Source: an uncultured Campylobacter sp.
GTDB lineage: Bacteria; Campylobacterota; Campylobacteria; Campylobacterales; Campylobacteraceae
Assembly (NCBI RefSeq): GCF_937997465.1
Contig: NZ_CALKTQ010000313.1
Coordinates: 1 to 12,895 of the forward strand
Length of the DNA stretch: 12,895 nucleotides
Direction: 5' to 3'
A model generated the notes under the pieces. The model did not search any database. It worked only from the letters and a program-made list of their open reading frames with translations, and had not been told where the DNA came from. This document shows, one piece after another, positions 1 to 6,050 of this stretch. Numbering within the stretch: the stretch's first letter is position 1; each line of letters opens with the position of its first letter. Made by a program: the position numbers and the translations under genes.

Positions 1-2
1 AG

Positions 3-890
3 GCTAACTCGATATCTGATGGCTTTAAGGGCGCGTTTGGCATACCGCAGTGGGCGAGCGGGCTGTTTTTAGCGGCGATTTGCGCTATGATCTTTATCGG
101 CGGCGTCAAAGCCATCGCTAGAGTCGCCGAAAAGATCGTGCCTATCATGGCGATCCTCTACGTCGCGGTCGGACTTGTGATCATTTGCTTTAATCTTGAT
201 AAAATTCCCGGCGTCATAGCGCTTATATTCGAGGCCGCGTTTAATCCGTCCGCAGCCTGGGGCGGTGCGACTGGAGCCACGATCGCTACGGCGATGAGAT
301 ACGGTATCGCGCGCGGACTGTTTTCAAACGAAGCCGGCATGGGCTCGACGCCTCACGCGCACGCCGCGGCTAACGTCAAACATCCCGTAGATCAGGCGGT
401 GCTAGGCATCATGAGCGTGTTTGTCGATACCTTCATCGTGCTAAATATCACCGTTTTCGTCGTACTTAGCGCCGATGTGATACATTTTGAAAACGGCAAA
501 GCCGTGCTAACTGGCATCTCGCTCGTGCAAGAGGCGTTTTCGACGCATGTTTTGGGGCACGCTGGCGGCTACGGATTCGTGGCGATTTGCTTGTTTTTCT
601 TTGCTTTTACGACGATTTTGGGCTGGTACTACTTCGCCGAGATCAACGTGCGTTACCTTTTTGGAGCCAAATTCGTGCGAATTTTACAGATATTAGTCGT
701 TGGATTTGTGTTCGCTGGTAGCTTGCTAAAGATAAATTTCGTCTGGGAGCTGGCCGATATGTTTAACGGCCTCATGGTGCTTCCAAACCTGATTGCCATC
801 ATCGCGCTTAGCCCGGTCGTGGTTAAACTTCTAAAAGATCACGACGAAGGCAAAGAATACGATCCAAACGAGTATATAAGGAAGGCTTGA
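3..890 (+). CDS. Alanine/glycine:sodium symporter (AGCS family), C-terminal part
   Basis: The reading frame is already open at the left edge (A-N-S-I-S-D-G-F-K...), so the gene begins outside the window and about 295 residues are visible. The AGCS signature lies at visible residues about 107-117 (F-S-N-E-A-G-M-G-S-T-P), followed by H-A-H-A-A-A-N-V-K-H-P. At least five hydrophobic membrane segments can be seen, and the tail is short, charged and cytoplasmic (K-D-H-D-E-G-K-E-Y-D-P-N-E-Y). Members of this family import alanine or glycine with Na+ across the inner membrane; the actual substrate cannot be read from sequence. The C-terminal end looks intact. A strong intrinsic terminator follows 11 bases after the stop, so this is the last gene of its transcript. 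Confidence 0.93.
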   Translation, partial: ANSISDGFKGAFGIPQWASGLFLAAICAMIFIGGVKAIARVAEKIVPIMAILYVAVGLVIICFNLDKIPGVIALIFEAAFNPSAAWGGATGATIATAMRYGIARGLFSNEAGMGSTPHAHAAANVKHPVDQAVLGIMSVFVDTFIVLNITVFVVLSADVIHFENGKAVLTGISLVQEAFSTHVLGHAGGYGFVAICLFFFAFTTILGWYYFAEINVRYLFGAKFVRILQILVVGFVFAGSLLKINFVWELADMFNGLMVLPNLIAIIALSPVVVKLLKDHDEGKEYDPNEYIRKA

Positions 891-901
891 GCGGCGTAGT
901 A

Positions 902-942
902 AATTTTACGGCAACAGACATGTGCCGTAAAATTCGTTTTTT
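902..942 (+). terminator. Intrinsic terminator of the AGCS transporter gene
   Basis: A perfect 12-bp stem (AATTTTACGGCA at 902-913 with TGCCGTAAAATT at 923-934) encloses a 9-base loop. It is followed by CG and a run of six T at 937-942. It begins 11 bases after the transporter stop. The stem is symmetric, but the T run lies only on the + strand side, so it should mainly end transcription of the transporter gene rather than of the converging hydrolase gene. Confidence 0.9.
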
Positions 943-1023
943 ATCGCCGTTTTACGCTACGTCAAATTTATGACTCAAATTTGCGCTACCGATAACTTTT
1001 GCAGCATCAAATTTGGGCTAAAC

Positions 1024-2268
1024 TTAAAACCTTTCCGCTGCCTCTAAAACCACGCTTTTTAGTAAATTTACGCCGTTAGCGATGTCGCTCCAGCTGGAAA
1101 ATTCCGCCGGATTGTGGCTGATACCGTCTTTAGACGGAATGAAAATCATCGCAGTCGGACAAAGTGCGCTCATATGCATCGCGTCGTGTCCTGCGCCGCT
1201 TGGCATGATCTCAAAGCTAAGACCGAGAGCTGCGGCTTTTTGGGCGATGAGCTTGATGAGGCGGCTGTCCAGTGCGCACGGCTCGTCAAAGGCTAGCTGC
1301 TTGATCTCGCATTTGACGCCGCGCTGGGTTTCGATGCGCGAGATTTCGGCTAGGATCTGCTCGTAGGCCTCCTCGCGCGTGACTAGGTCAATGCCGCGCA
1401 GGTCGATTAGTAGCGTTGTCTCGCCCGGCACGACGTTCATGACGCCCGGTTTTACCGTGCAGTTGCCCGCGGTCGCTACCACGCCGTTTGCCACGTTTTT
1501 CTGCGCGACGCCCTCGACGGCTAGCACTATCTGCGCCGCTGCGCAAAGCGCGTCGTGGCGATACTTCATCGCGGTCGTGCCGGAGTGCTGGGCTTGACCT
1601 TGCACGCGTACGCCAAATCTATGCGGCGCGGCAATGGCGCTCACTACGCCGATTTGGATGTTTTCGTTATCTAGTAGCGGCCCCTGCTCGATGTGCAGCT
1701 CAAAGAAACTCTCGTAGCCCGGCGTCAAATTTTTAGCCTTTTCGATGCTTGCTAGATCGATGCCAAACTCGGCAAAGATCTCGCTGGTAGCGCGCCCTTG
1801 AAAGTCGCGCACGTCTTTAAGTTTCTCAAAACCTAGCTTGCCGCACATTACCTTGCTGCCAAGCGTCGCGATGTTAAATCTACTTGACTCCTCGCACTCA
1901 AAGACGATGAGCTCGAGCGGTCTGCGCGTCTGCACGCCCTCGTCGTTTAGCGATCTAATCAGCTCTAGCCCGCCCAGGACGCCCAGAATCCCGTCAAATT
2001 CGCCGCCGTTTATCACGGTGTCTAGATGTGAGCCAAACGCTACCGCTGGCAGCTTGGGCTCAACACCTTCGCGCCTAGCAAAGATATTTCCGATGGCGTC
2101 TATGTGTACTTTTAGCCCCGCCTCCTTACAGCGCGCGATAAATAGCTCTCTGGCGGCCTTATCCTCGCGCGTGTAGGCTAGGCGACTCATCCCTGCGCCG
2201 AAGCCCTCGTCGTTGATCGCGTTTATCTCGCTAAAAAGCGCCTTAAGTCTATCTAAATTTATGCTCAT
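1024..2268 (-). CDS. M20-family amidohydrolase (N-carbamoyl-amino-acid hydrolase / allantoate amidohydrolase type)
   Basis: A 414-residue cytoplasmic enzyme of the M20 metallopeptidase superfamily, the usual length for the AmaB/HyuC/AllC group. Visible metal-site motifs are G-S-H-L-D-T (H81, D83), F-D-G (D92, expected bridging ligand), E-C-E-E-S (E126/E127), L-H-I-E-Q-G (H192) and G-I-S-H-N-P-A-E (H385). The A-Q-H-S-G-T-T segment (H228) of the dimerisation/lid domain is also present. The group hydrolyses N-carbamoyl-amino acids, allantoate or 3-ureidopropionate; these activities cannot be separated by eye. The start is taken at 2268 because GAAGGA stands 6 bases before that ATG, whereas the in-frame ATG at 2298 (ten residues longer) has no such site. 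The gene converges on the transporter. A link to that transporter's substrate is only a guess. Confidence 0.88.
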   Translation of the reverse strand: MSINLDRLKALFSEINAINDEGFGAGMSRLAYTREDKAARELFIARCKEAGLKVHIDAIGNIFARREGVEPKLPAVAFGSHLDTVINGGEFDGILGVLGGLELIRSLNDEGVQTRRPLELIVFECEESSRFNIATLGSKVMCGKLGFEKLKDVRDFQGRATSEIFAEFGIDLASIEKAKNLTPGYESFFELHIEQGPLLDNENIQIGVVSAIAAPHRFGVRVQGQAQHSGTTAMKYRHDALCAAAQIVLAVEGVAQKNVANGVVATAGNCTVKPGVMNVVPGETTLLIDLRGIDLVTREEAYEQILAEISRIETQRGVKCEIKQLAFDEPCALDSRLIKLIAQKAAALGLSFEIMPSGAGHDAMHMSALCPTAMIFIPSKDGISHNPAEFSSWSDIANGVNLLKSVVLEAAERF

Positions 2269-2439
2269 CGCCCGTCCTTCGTATTTAAAATTTACCAAAT
2301 TCTAGCCAAGAAGCATTAAATTTATACTTTAATATTTTTATTTAATACAATATTTAATTTTTTGGATTTTACCTTTATTTTAATTAAATTATCTTCTTTT
2401 AAAATTTCAAAATTAATTTTAGATAATGTTTGGGATCTA

Positions 2440-2483
2440 AGAGCTAACAAACGCTAACGTTAGTTTTATTAGAATTTAGCTCT
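2440..2483. repeat. Nested dyad: 8-bp inverted repeat around a 10-bp palindrome
   Basis: AGAGCTAA (2440-2447) is perfectly inverted as TTAGCTCT (2476-2483), and the palindrome CTAACGTTAG (2454-2463) lies between them. It sits about 170 bases upstream of the hydrolase start and 237 bases downstream of the purM stop. It could be an operator or a folded RNA. No T run follows on either strand, so it is not a standard terminator. Confidence 0.5.
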
Positions 2484-2670
2484 AAAATCAGCTTTGAATA
2501 TAAAATTTATAAACAGCAAAGTAAAAACTTTATACCATAATATACTAAATTTTACTAACAAATTGCCCGGTTTGAGATATAAATTTGCAGAAAATATGAT
2601 GGTCAAATTTAAACAAAAGCAGTGGTTTTTGAGGAAAGCGGTTGGCAACATCAATTTACCGCCTATAAAT

Positions 2671-2705
2671 CTTTGGCTCGTAGCGTATTTGCTGGCGAGC
2701 CAAAG
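2671..2705 (-). terminator. Probable hairpin downstream of purM
   Basis: A perfect 10-bp stem (CTTTGGCTCG at 2671-2680 with CGAGCCAAAG at 2696-2705) has a 15-base loop. It lies 15 bases beyond the purM stop on the minus strand. The sequence after the stem on that strand is ATTTATAGG, which is AU-rich but has no uninterrupted U run. It is therefore a plausible but weak terminator, or a hairpin that stabilises the mRNA 3' end. Confidence 0.5.
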
Positions 2706-2719
2706 TTAAATTTGACCGT

Positions 2720-3703
2720 TTAAACTAGCTGCGCACCCTGTCCTTTTACGATCTCGCCGATGACGTAGCCGTCGGTATTTGCTAGCACAAAGTCGGCGTT
2801 TTCTTTTGGCGCTACGACGATCATACCCACGCCCATGTTAAACGTCCTCATCATCTCGGCAGGCTCTACCTTTTGCGCGATGATTTTAAAGATATCAGGC
2901 GTGCGGATCGCGGCATGCTCGATCTTCGCGCCCAGCCCCTCCGGAAATACGCGCGGCAGATTTTCCACGATGCCACCGCCAGTGATATGTGCGAGCGCGT
3001 GGATTTTATCTTTTAAATTTAAAAAGTCGCCGACGTAGATCCTAGTCGGCTCCAAAAGCACGTCGATGAGTGCGCGACCGTCCACTTTGTCGTCAAATTT
3101 TAGCCCCAGCTCGGCGACCACTTTTCGTGCGAGCGAGAAGCCGTTTGAGTGCAGGCCGCTGCTAGGAAGCGCGATGAGTACGTCGCCCTCGCGGACGAAT
3201 TTTGAGCGGTCGATCTCGTCCTCCTCGGCGATGCCCACTGCAAAGCCCGCAAGGTCGAAGTCGCCTTTTTCATACATCGAGGGCATCTCCGCCGTTTCGC
3301 CGCCGATCAGTGCACAGCGGGCGAGTTTGCAGCCCTCGGCGATGCTTTTTACTACCTCTTTGGCATCCGTGATCTCGAGCTTTGCCGTCGCGTAGTAGTC
3401 GAGGAAAAATAGCGGCTCGGCGAAGTTACAGATGAGGTCGTTCACGCACATCGCGACGAGGTCTTGACCTACGCCGTCAAATTTACGCGCGTCGATCGCG
3501 AGTCGCAGCTTCGTGCCCACGCCGTCGGTGGCGCCTAGGATCGCGGGCTTTTTGTAGCCGGCAGGCAGTCTCACCGCACCGCTAAACGAGCCGATACCGC
3601 CTAAAACGTGCGGAGTTTGCGTCGCTTTGACGAACGGTTTTATCGCGTTTACGAAGTCATTTCCCGCGTCTATATCGACGCCAGCGTCTTTGTAGCTTAT
3701 CAA
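2720..3703 (-). CDS. purM: Phosphoribosylformylglycinamidine cyclo-ligase (AIR synthetase)
   Basis: A 327-residue protein of normal length for PurM. It uses ATP to close formylglycinamidine ribonucleotide into aminoimidazole ribonucleotide, the fifth step of purine synthesis, in the cytoplasm. Characteristic segments are G-G-I-G-S-F (35-40), the G-A-T-D-G-V-G-T-K motif around 57-65, D-L-V-A-M-C-V-N-D-L (81-90) and G-G-E-T-A-E-M-P (134-141). The start codon is TTG (3703-3701), preceded by GGAGG with a 7-base spacer; no in-frame ATG near it would keep the conserved N-terminal S-Y-K-D-A-G-V-D. The gene is divergent from coaE across 73 bases, and a hairpin lies just downstream. Confidence 0.97.
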   Translation of the reverse strand: MISYKDAGVDIDAGNDFVNAIKPFVKATQTPHVLGGIGSFSGAVRLPAGYKKPAILGATDGVGTKLRLAIDARKFDGVGQDLVAMCVNDLICNFAEPLFFLDYYATAKLEITDAKEVVKSIAEGCKLARCALIGGETAEMPSMYEKGDFDLAGFAVGIAEEDEIDRSKFVREGDVLIALPSSGLHSNGFSLARKVVAELGLKFDDKVDGRALIDVLLEPTRIYVGDFLNLKDKIHALAHITGGGIVENLPRVFPEGLGAKIEHAAIRTPDIFKIIAQKVEPAEMMRTFNMGVGMIVVAPKENADFVLANTDGYVIGEIVKGQGAQLV

Positions 3704-3719
3704 ATTTTATCCTCCAAGA

Positions 3720-3728
3720 TGGTATAAT
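3720..3728 (+). promoter_or_regulatory. Extended -10 promoter element of coaE
   Basis: TGGTATAAT is a perfect extended -10 box on the + strand. It predicts a start of transcription near 3735, about 40 bases before the coaE start codon. Campylobacter sigma-70 promoters usually lack a clear -35 box, and none is apparent here. The element overlaps the region just ahead of purM, whose own promoter must lie on the other strand nearby. Confidence 0.6.
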
Positions 3729-3734
3729 TTCGCA

Positions 3735-3750
3735 GATTTTAGCTAAAATC
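3735..3750. repeat. Perfect 16-bp palindrome between purM and coaE
   Basis: GATTTTAGCTAAAATC reads identically on both strands and lies in the middle of the 73-base divergent spacer. Each strand contains TAAAAT, a -10-like word, so on the minus strand it may itself be the purM promoter. It also sits at the predicted coaE transcription start, where a bound dimeric repressor would block both genes. Regulatory use is inferred. Confidence 0.55.
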
Positions 3751-3776
3751 GAATAAAAACGCTATAAAGGCTTACC

Positions 3777-4442
3777 TTGAAATTTAAACACGCCGTCGTC
3801 ATTACGGGCAGCATCGGTAGCGGCAAGAGCGCGGTTTGCGAGCTGCTTCGTGATCGCGGATTTGAGATCATCGACGCCGATAGGATTTCACATTTCGTCC
3901 TTGATCGCTGCGCCGCGCAGGTAGCTGAAATTTTCGGCGCGCAATACGTCGTGCAAAAAGACGTACAGGCTACAAATTTGAACCCACAGGCAGAATTTAA
4001 CGCTAGATCGGATGAGGTAAATTTGGCCCCGACCCGTACTTCGGTGGATCGCAAAAAGCTAGGCGAGCTGGTGTTTAAAAACCCTGCGGAATTGGCAAAG
4101 CTTGAAGCGCTGCTGCATTCGAAGATAATGGATGAAATTTTATCGCAGGCGCAGGCTTTGGAGGCGAAAGAAAAGCTTTATTTCGTCGATATTCCGCTAT
4201 TTTTCGAGGGCAAGAGGTATGAGTTTTTTGATAAAGTGGCGGTCGTTTATGCACCTAAAGAAACGCTGATCGCGCGCGTGATGACGCGAAACGGGCTGGA
4301 TTACGCCGCCGCAAAGCACCGCGTGGAACTACAAATAGATATCGAGCAAAAGTGCGCTATGGCGGATTTTGTTATAGATAATAGCGGTGATTTGCAAAAT
4401 TTAAGAGATGAAACCGGGTCTTTTTTGGAAAAAATAGCTTAA
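3777..4442 (+). CDS. coaE: Dephospho-CoA kinase
   Basis: A 221-residue P-loop kinase that phosphorylates the 3'-hydroxyl of dephospho-CoA, the last step of coenzyme A synthesis. The Walker A motif is G-S-I-G-S-G-K-S (11-18). The CoaE-typical I-I-D-A-D-R (31-36), V-D-R-K-K-L-G-E-L-V-F (90-100), V-D-I-P-L-F-F-E (137-144) and L-Q-I-D-I-E-Q-K (185-192) follow in the expected order. The start is TTG at 3777, with AAAGG six bases before it; nothing upstream fits better. The protein is somewhat longer than the usual 200 residues or so because of an extra segment at about residues 58-89. It is divergent from purM. The + strand after the stop shows only weak hairpins (for example 4504-4544), with no clear terminator before the convergent next gene. 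Confidence 0.93.
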   Translation: MKFKHAVVITGSIGSGKSAVCELLRDRGFEIIDADRISHFVLDRCAAQVAEIFGAQYVVQKDVQATNLNPQAEFNARSDEVNLAPTRTSVDRKKLGELVFKNPAELAKLEALLHSKIMDEILSQAQALEAKEKLYFVDIPLFFEGKRYEFFDKVAVVYAPKETLIARVMTRNGLDYAAAKHRVELQIDIEQKCAMADFVIDNSGDLQNLRDETGSFLEKIA

Positions 4443-4563
4443 CTTGTTATGACACGGCATTTTATGCTATTTGACCACTGCTTTAGTTACTTGGCAGCGG
4501 CAGTTTGGCGTCATATCTAGCCCTGCTACTACTTGTGACGCAAACTACGTTGATTATTTTAGT

Positions 4564-5052
4564 TTATTTGCAGTCTTTGCTTTCAAGCTTTACTCGAATC
4601 AACTCTCTATCCTTTATAAAATAAACAAAATCGACGCCGTCGGCTATATCGCGCACGGCCTTTAACCGCGTATCTTCGCAAAATTCTTTTTTGAGTTCCT
4701 TTGTTTGCTCGTCTTTTAGCTCGGCTATACCTTTATCATTTAGCGCGTTTTCATCCATTTCTAGTCCTTTTTTAAGCACATATTGATAAATGATGCGACG
4801 ATTTTCACAGCTGATTTTTTCGAGCGTATTTATCTCATCTAGTTTCCTCGGGAGACCTGAATTTAGTCGCACCAGCATTTCTTTTACATTTGACGCTTCG
4901 CATAGATTTTCTTTCATTTGTTCTTTTGTATATTCTACTTTACTGCCTATAAAAACTTCTACGCCGATCCAGATCGCGACGGCGATGCCTAAGATGATAA
5001 ATAAAAATTTATTGAGTTTGTTTAGGTTTTGATTTAGTTTTTGTATGTTCAT
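4564..5052 (-). CDS. Hypothetical single-pass membrane-anchored protein
   Basis: I do not recognise this 162-residue protein. A polar, Asn-rich N-terminus (1-15) is followed by one hydrophobic segment (about 16-35). A highly charged, probably helical domain then follows, rich in Lys and Glu. This arrangement suggests an inner-membrane anchor with the rest in the periplasm. Four cysteines (51, 82, 125, 161) lie in that domain and could form two disulfides. The ATG at 5052 has a good ribosome site (AAGGAG, 5 bases upstream). TAAAAT on the minus strand (5083-5078) could be its -10 box with a leader of about 20 bases. It stands alone, convergent with coaE and downstream of the rplT terminator. 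Confidence 0.75.
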   Translation of the reverse strand: MNIQKLNQNLNKLNKFLFIILGIAVAIWIGVEVFIGSKVEYTKEQMKENLCEASNVKEMLVRLNSGLPRKLDEINTLEKISCENRRIIYQYVLKKGLEMDENALNDKGIAELKDEQTKELKKEFCEDTRLKAVRDIADGVDFVYFIKDRELIRVKLESKDCK

Positions 5053-5169
5053 TTTTGCTCCTTAAATTTAAGCTGGTATTTTATCGGAAAAAACGAAAAA
5101 CAAAAATTAAAATTTGGAGTGAAATTTGTTTTATTGAGATCAGAGAAAGACGATAAATTTTTAAATGAG

Positions 5170-5205
5170 CCAAAAATATAGAGAAAAGGAGCGGGAACCG
5201 CCCCT
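5170..5205 (-). terminator. Intrinsic terminator of the rpmI-rplT operon
   Basis: Read on the minus strand, AGGGGCGG (5205-5198) pairs with CCGCTCCT (5194-5187) around the loop TTC. One of the eight pairs is a G-U wobble, which would be a C/A mismatch if read on the plus strand. The stem is followed by TTTTCTCTATATTTTT. It starts 6 bases after the rplT stop, as expected for the end of this operon. Confidence 0.85.
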
Positions 5206-5210
5206 GGGTA

Positions 5211-5564
5211 TTATAAAGCAGCCTTTGCTTTTGAAGCTAGCTCGCTGAAAGCTTTTGCGTCATTCATAGCTAGATCGGCTAAGATTTTTCTATCAAGTTC
5301 GATATTTGCTTTTTTAAGTCCCGCGATAAAGCGCGAATAGCTAATGTCGTTTAGGCGGCACGCAGCATTTATGCGCACTATCCACAAGCGGCGGAAGTCG
5401 CGTTTCTTGCGGCGTCTGTCGCGGTATGCATAGACCAAACTTCTTTCTAATTGCTCTTTAGCTTTTCTAAAGTGTTTGTGTCTAGCGCTGAAAAAACCTC
5501 TAGCTAGTTTTAAAACTTTTTTATGGCGTCTTCTTCTAACTACGCCTGTTTTTACTCTTGCCAT
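5211..5564 (-). CDS. rplT: Large ribosomal subunit protein bL20
   Basis: A 117-residue, very basic protein of standard L20 length, with the usual N-terminus M-A-R-V-K-T-G-V-V-R-R-R-R-H-K-K and the segments K-L-A-R-G-F, A-Y-R-D-R-R-R-K-K-R-D-F-R-R-L-W and I-R-plus-N-A-A-C-R type C-terminal core (here V-R-I-N-A-A-C-R-L-N). L20 binds 23S rRNA early in 50S assembly and in several bacteria represses its own operon. The ATG at 5564 is preceded by AAAGGA with a 5-base spacer. It lies 82 bases after rpmI in the same direction, and an intrinsic terminator follows. Confidence 0.98.
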   Translation of the reverse strand: MARVKTGVVRRRRHKKVLKLARGFFSARHKHFRKAKEQLERSLVYAYRDRRRKKRDFRRLWIVRINAACRLNDISYSRFIAGLKKANIELDRKILADLAMNDAKAFSELASKAKAAL

Positions 5565-5586
5565 ATTTATCCTTTACAAATCGGCG

Positions 5587-5618
5587 CTCACTGAGTGAGT
5601 CTTGCCCCAAATTTGGGG
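5587..5618 (-). repeat. Two perfect hairpins in the rpmI-rplT spacer
   Basis: The 82-base spacer holds the perfect palindrome CCCCAAATTTGGGG (5605-5618) and the hairpin CTCAC-TGA-GTGAG (5587-5599). In the rpmI-rplT mRNA both would fold just upstream of the rplT ribosome site, ending about 23 bases before the rplT ATG. AGTC (5598-5601) and GACT further out (about 5629-5632) could close a larger stem around the palindrome. Neither hairpin is followed by a U run, so they look like processing or translational-control structures rather than terminators. Confidence 0.6.
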
Positions 5619-5646
5619 GAGTTTGGAATGACTTTTCGTCAAAAAC

Positions 5647-5838
5647 TTAAATTCCGAGCATCGCTTTGACGCTTGCGACGTTTGTGCTGGCTACGTATTG
5701 AGGCGAGCGTAAATCTCTCTTGCGGTTGCGAGATTTTTTTGTCAAAATGTGGCTTCTAAAAGCAGAGCCTCTTTTGATCTTATTTTTGCCCACTTTAAAA
5801 CGTTTAGCAGCGCCGCGAACTGTCTTCATCTTAGGCAT
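5647..5838 (-). CDS. rpmI: Large ribosomal subunit protein bL35
   Basis: A 63-residue basic protein of normal L35 length: M-P-K-M-K-T-V-R-G-A-A-K-R-F-K, then H-I-L-T-K-K-S-R-N-R-K-R-D-L-R. The frame stays open upstream to 5961, but the extra 41 residues have no L35 character, and the ATG at 5838 has AAGGA placed 5 bases before it, so 5838 is the start. It is the first gene of a two-gene operon with rplT. infC, which commonly precedes rpmI in other bacteria, is absent here; the next gene upstream is transcribed the other way. Confidence 0.97.
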   Translation of the reverse strand: MPKMKTVRGAAKRFKVGKNKIKRGSAFRSHILTKKSRNRKRDLRSPQYVASTNVASVKAMLGI

Positions 5839-5860
5839 ACTAATCCTTTTAAAATTTCTT

Positions 5861-5877
5861 TTACGCCTTATGCGTAA
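5861..5877 (-). promoter_or_regulatory. 5'-terminal hairpin of the rpmI leader
   Basis: On the minus strand TTACGC (5877-5872) pairs with GCGTAA (5866-5861) around a 5-base loop. Given the -10 box at 5890-5885, transcription should begin near 5878, so the hairpin would form at the extreme 5' end of the mRNA, about 23 bases before the rpmI start codon. It may protect the transcript or serve as part of an autoregulatory site. Confidence 0.45.
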
Positions 5878-5884
5878 GAGTGGG

Positions 5885-5890
5885 ATTATA
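5885..5890 (-). promoter_or_regulatory. -10 box of the rpmI-rplT operon
   Basis: The minus strand reads TATAAT at 5890-5885, preceded by TTTTGGG and an AT-rich stretch. The predicted leader is about 40 bases. This is a perfect consensus -10 box without an obvious -35 box. Confidence 0.7.
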
Positions 5891-6007
5891 CCCAAAATTC
5901 CTTTAAGAAATTTAAATTTGACAGTGCGCGCGATAAAATACAAAACAAATTTACAATACAATCTTGAAAGTAGCTTAAATTTTAGATTTAATTAATATTT
6001 TTAGTCC

Positions 6008-6013
6008 TATAAT
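6008..6013 (+). promoter_or_regulatory. -10 box of the C69 dipeptidase gene
   Basis: TATAAT on the + strand follows a T-rich stretch (5990-6004). It predicts transcription from about 6020, giving a leader of roughly 30 bases that carries AAGGAG five bases before the ATG at 6051. Confidence 0.65.
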
Positions 6014-6050
6014 TTCACTTAGATTTATTATCTCAAATCAAGGAGTAACG

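Larger units (their letters stand above)
2269..2719. other. AT-rich intergenic region upstream of the hydrolase and downstream of purM
   Basis: No convincing gene is seen in these 451 bases. Positions 2310-2425 are extremely AT-rich. On the minus strand TATAAA (2326-2321) or TAGAAT (2304-2299) could serve as the -10 element for the hydrolase, giving leaders of roughly 20 to 45 bases. Two short open frames (61 and 71 codons, opposite strands) overlap here, but they lack clear ribosome sites and recognisable protein character. The region also contains two dyad structures listed separately, plus a 12-bp inverted repeat (2601-2612 with 2706-2717). Confidence 0.6.

Noticed and set aside
1082..2176. 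Several long open frames antisense to the M20 hydrolase
   Set aside because: They are shadows of a GC-rich coding region; the minus-strand frame has full family motifs and the plus-strand frames have none.
2269..2298. Longer start of the M20 hydrolase at 2298
   Set aside because: GAAGGA is correctly spaced for the ATG at 2268; the upstream ATG has no ribosome site.
2469..2709. Two overlapping small frames (61 codons minus, 71 codons plus) in the purM-hydrolase gap
   Set aside because: They are low-complexity products of AT-rich DNA on opposite strands, with no convincing ribosome sites; hairpins occupy the same bases.
4471..4665. 64-codon plus-strand frame after coaE
   Set aside because: It overlaps the end of the hypothetical gene on the other strand, has no clear ribosome site and looks random in composition.
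5839..5961. N-terminal extension of the rpmI frame by 41 residues
   Set aside because: The ATG at 5838 has a well-placed ribosome site and gives the exact L35 N-terminus. The extension covers the promoter and 5' hairpin.
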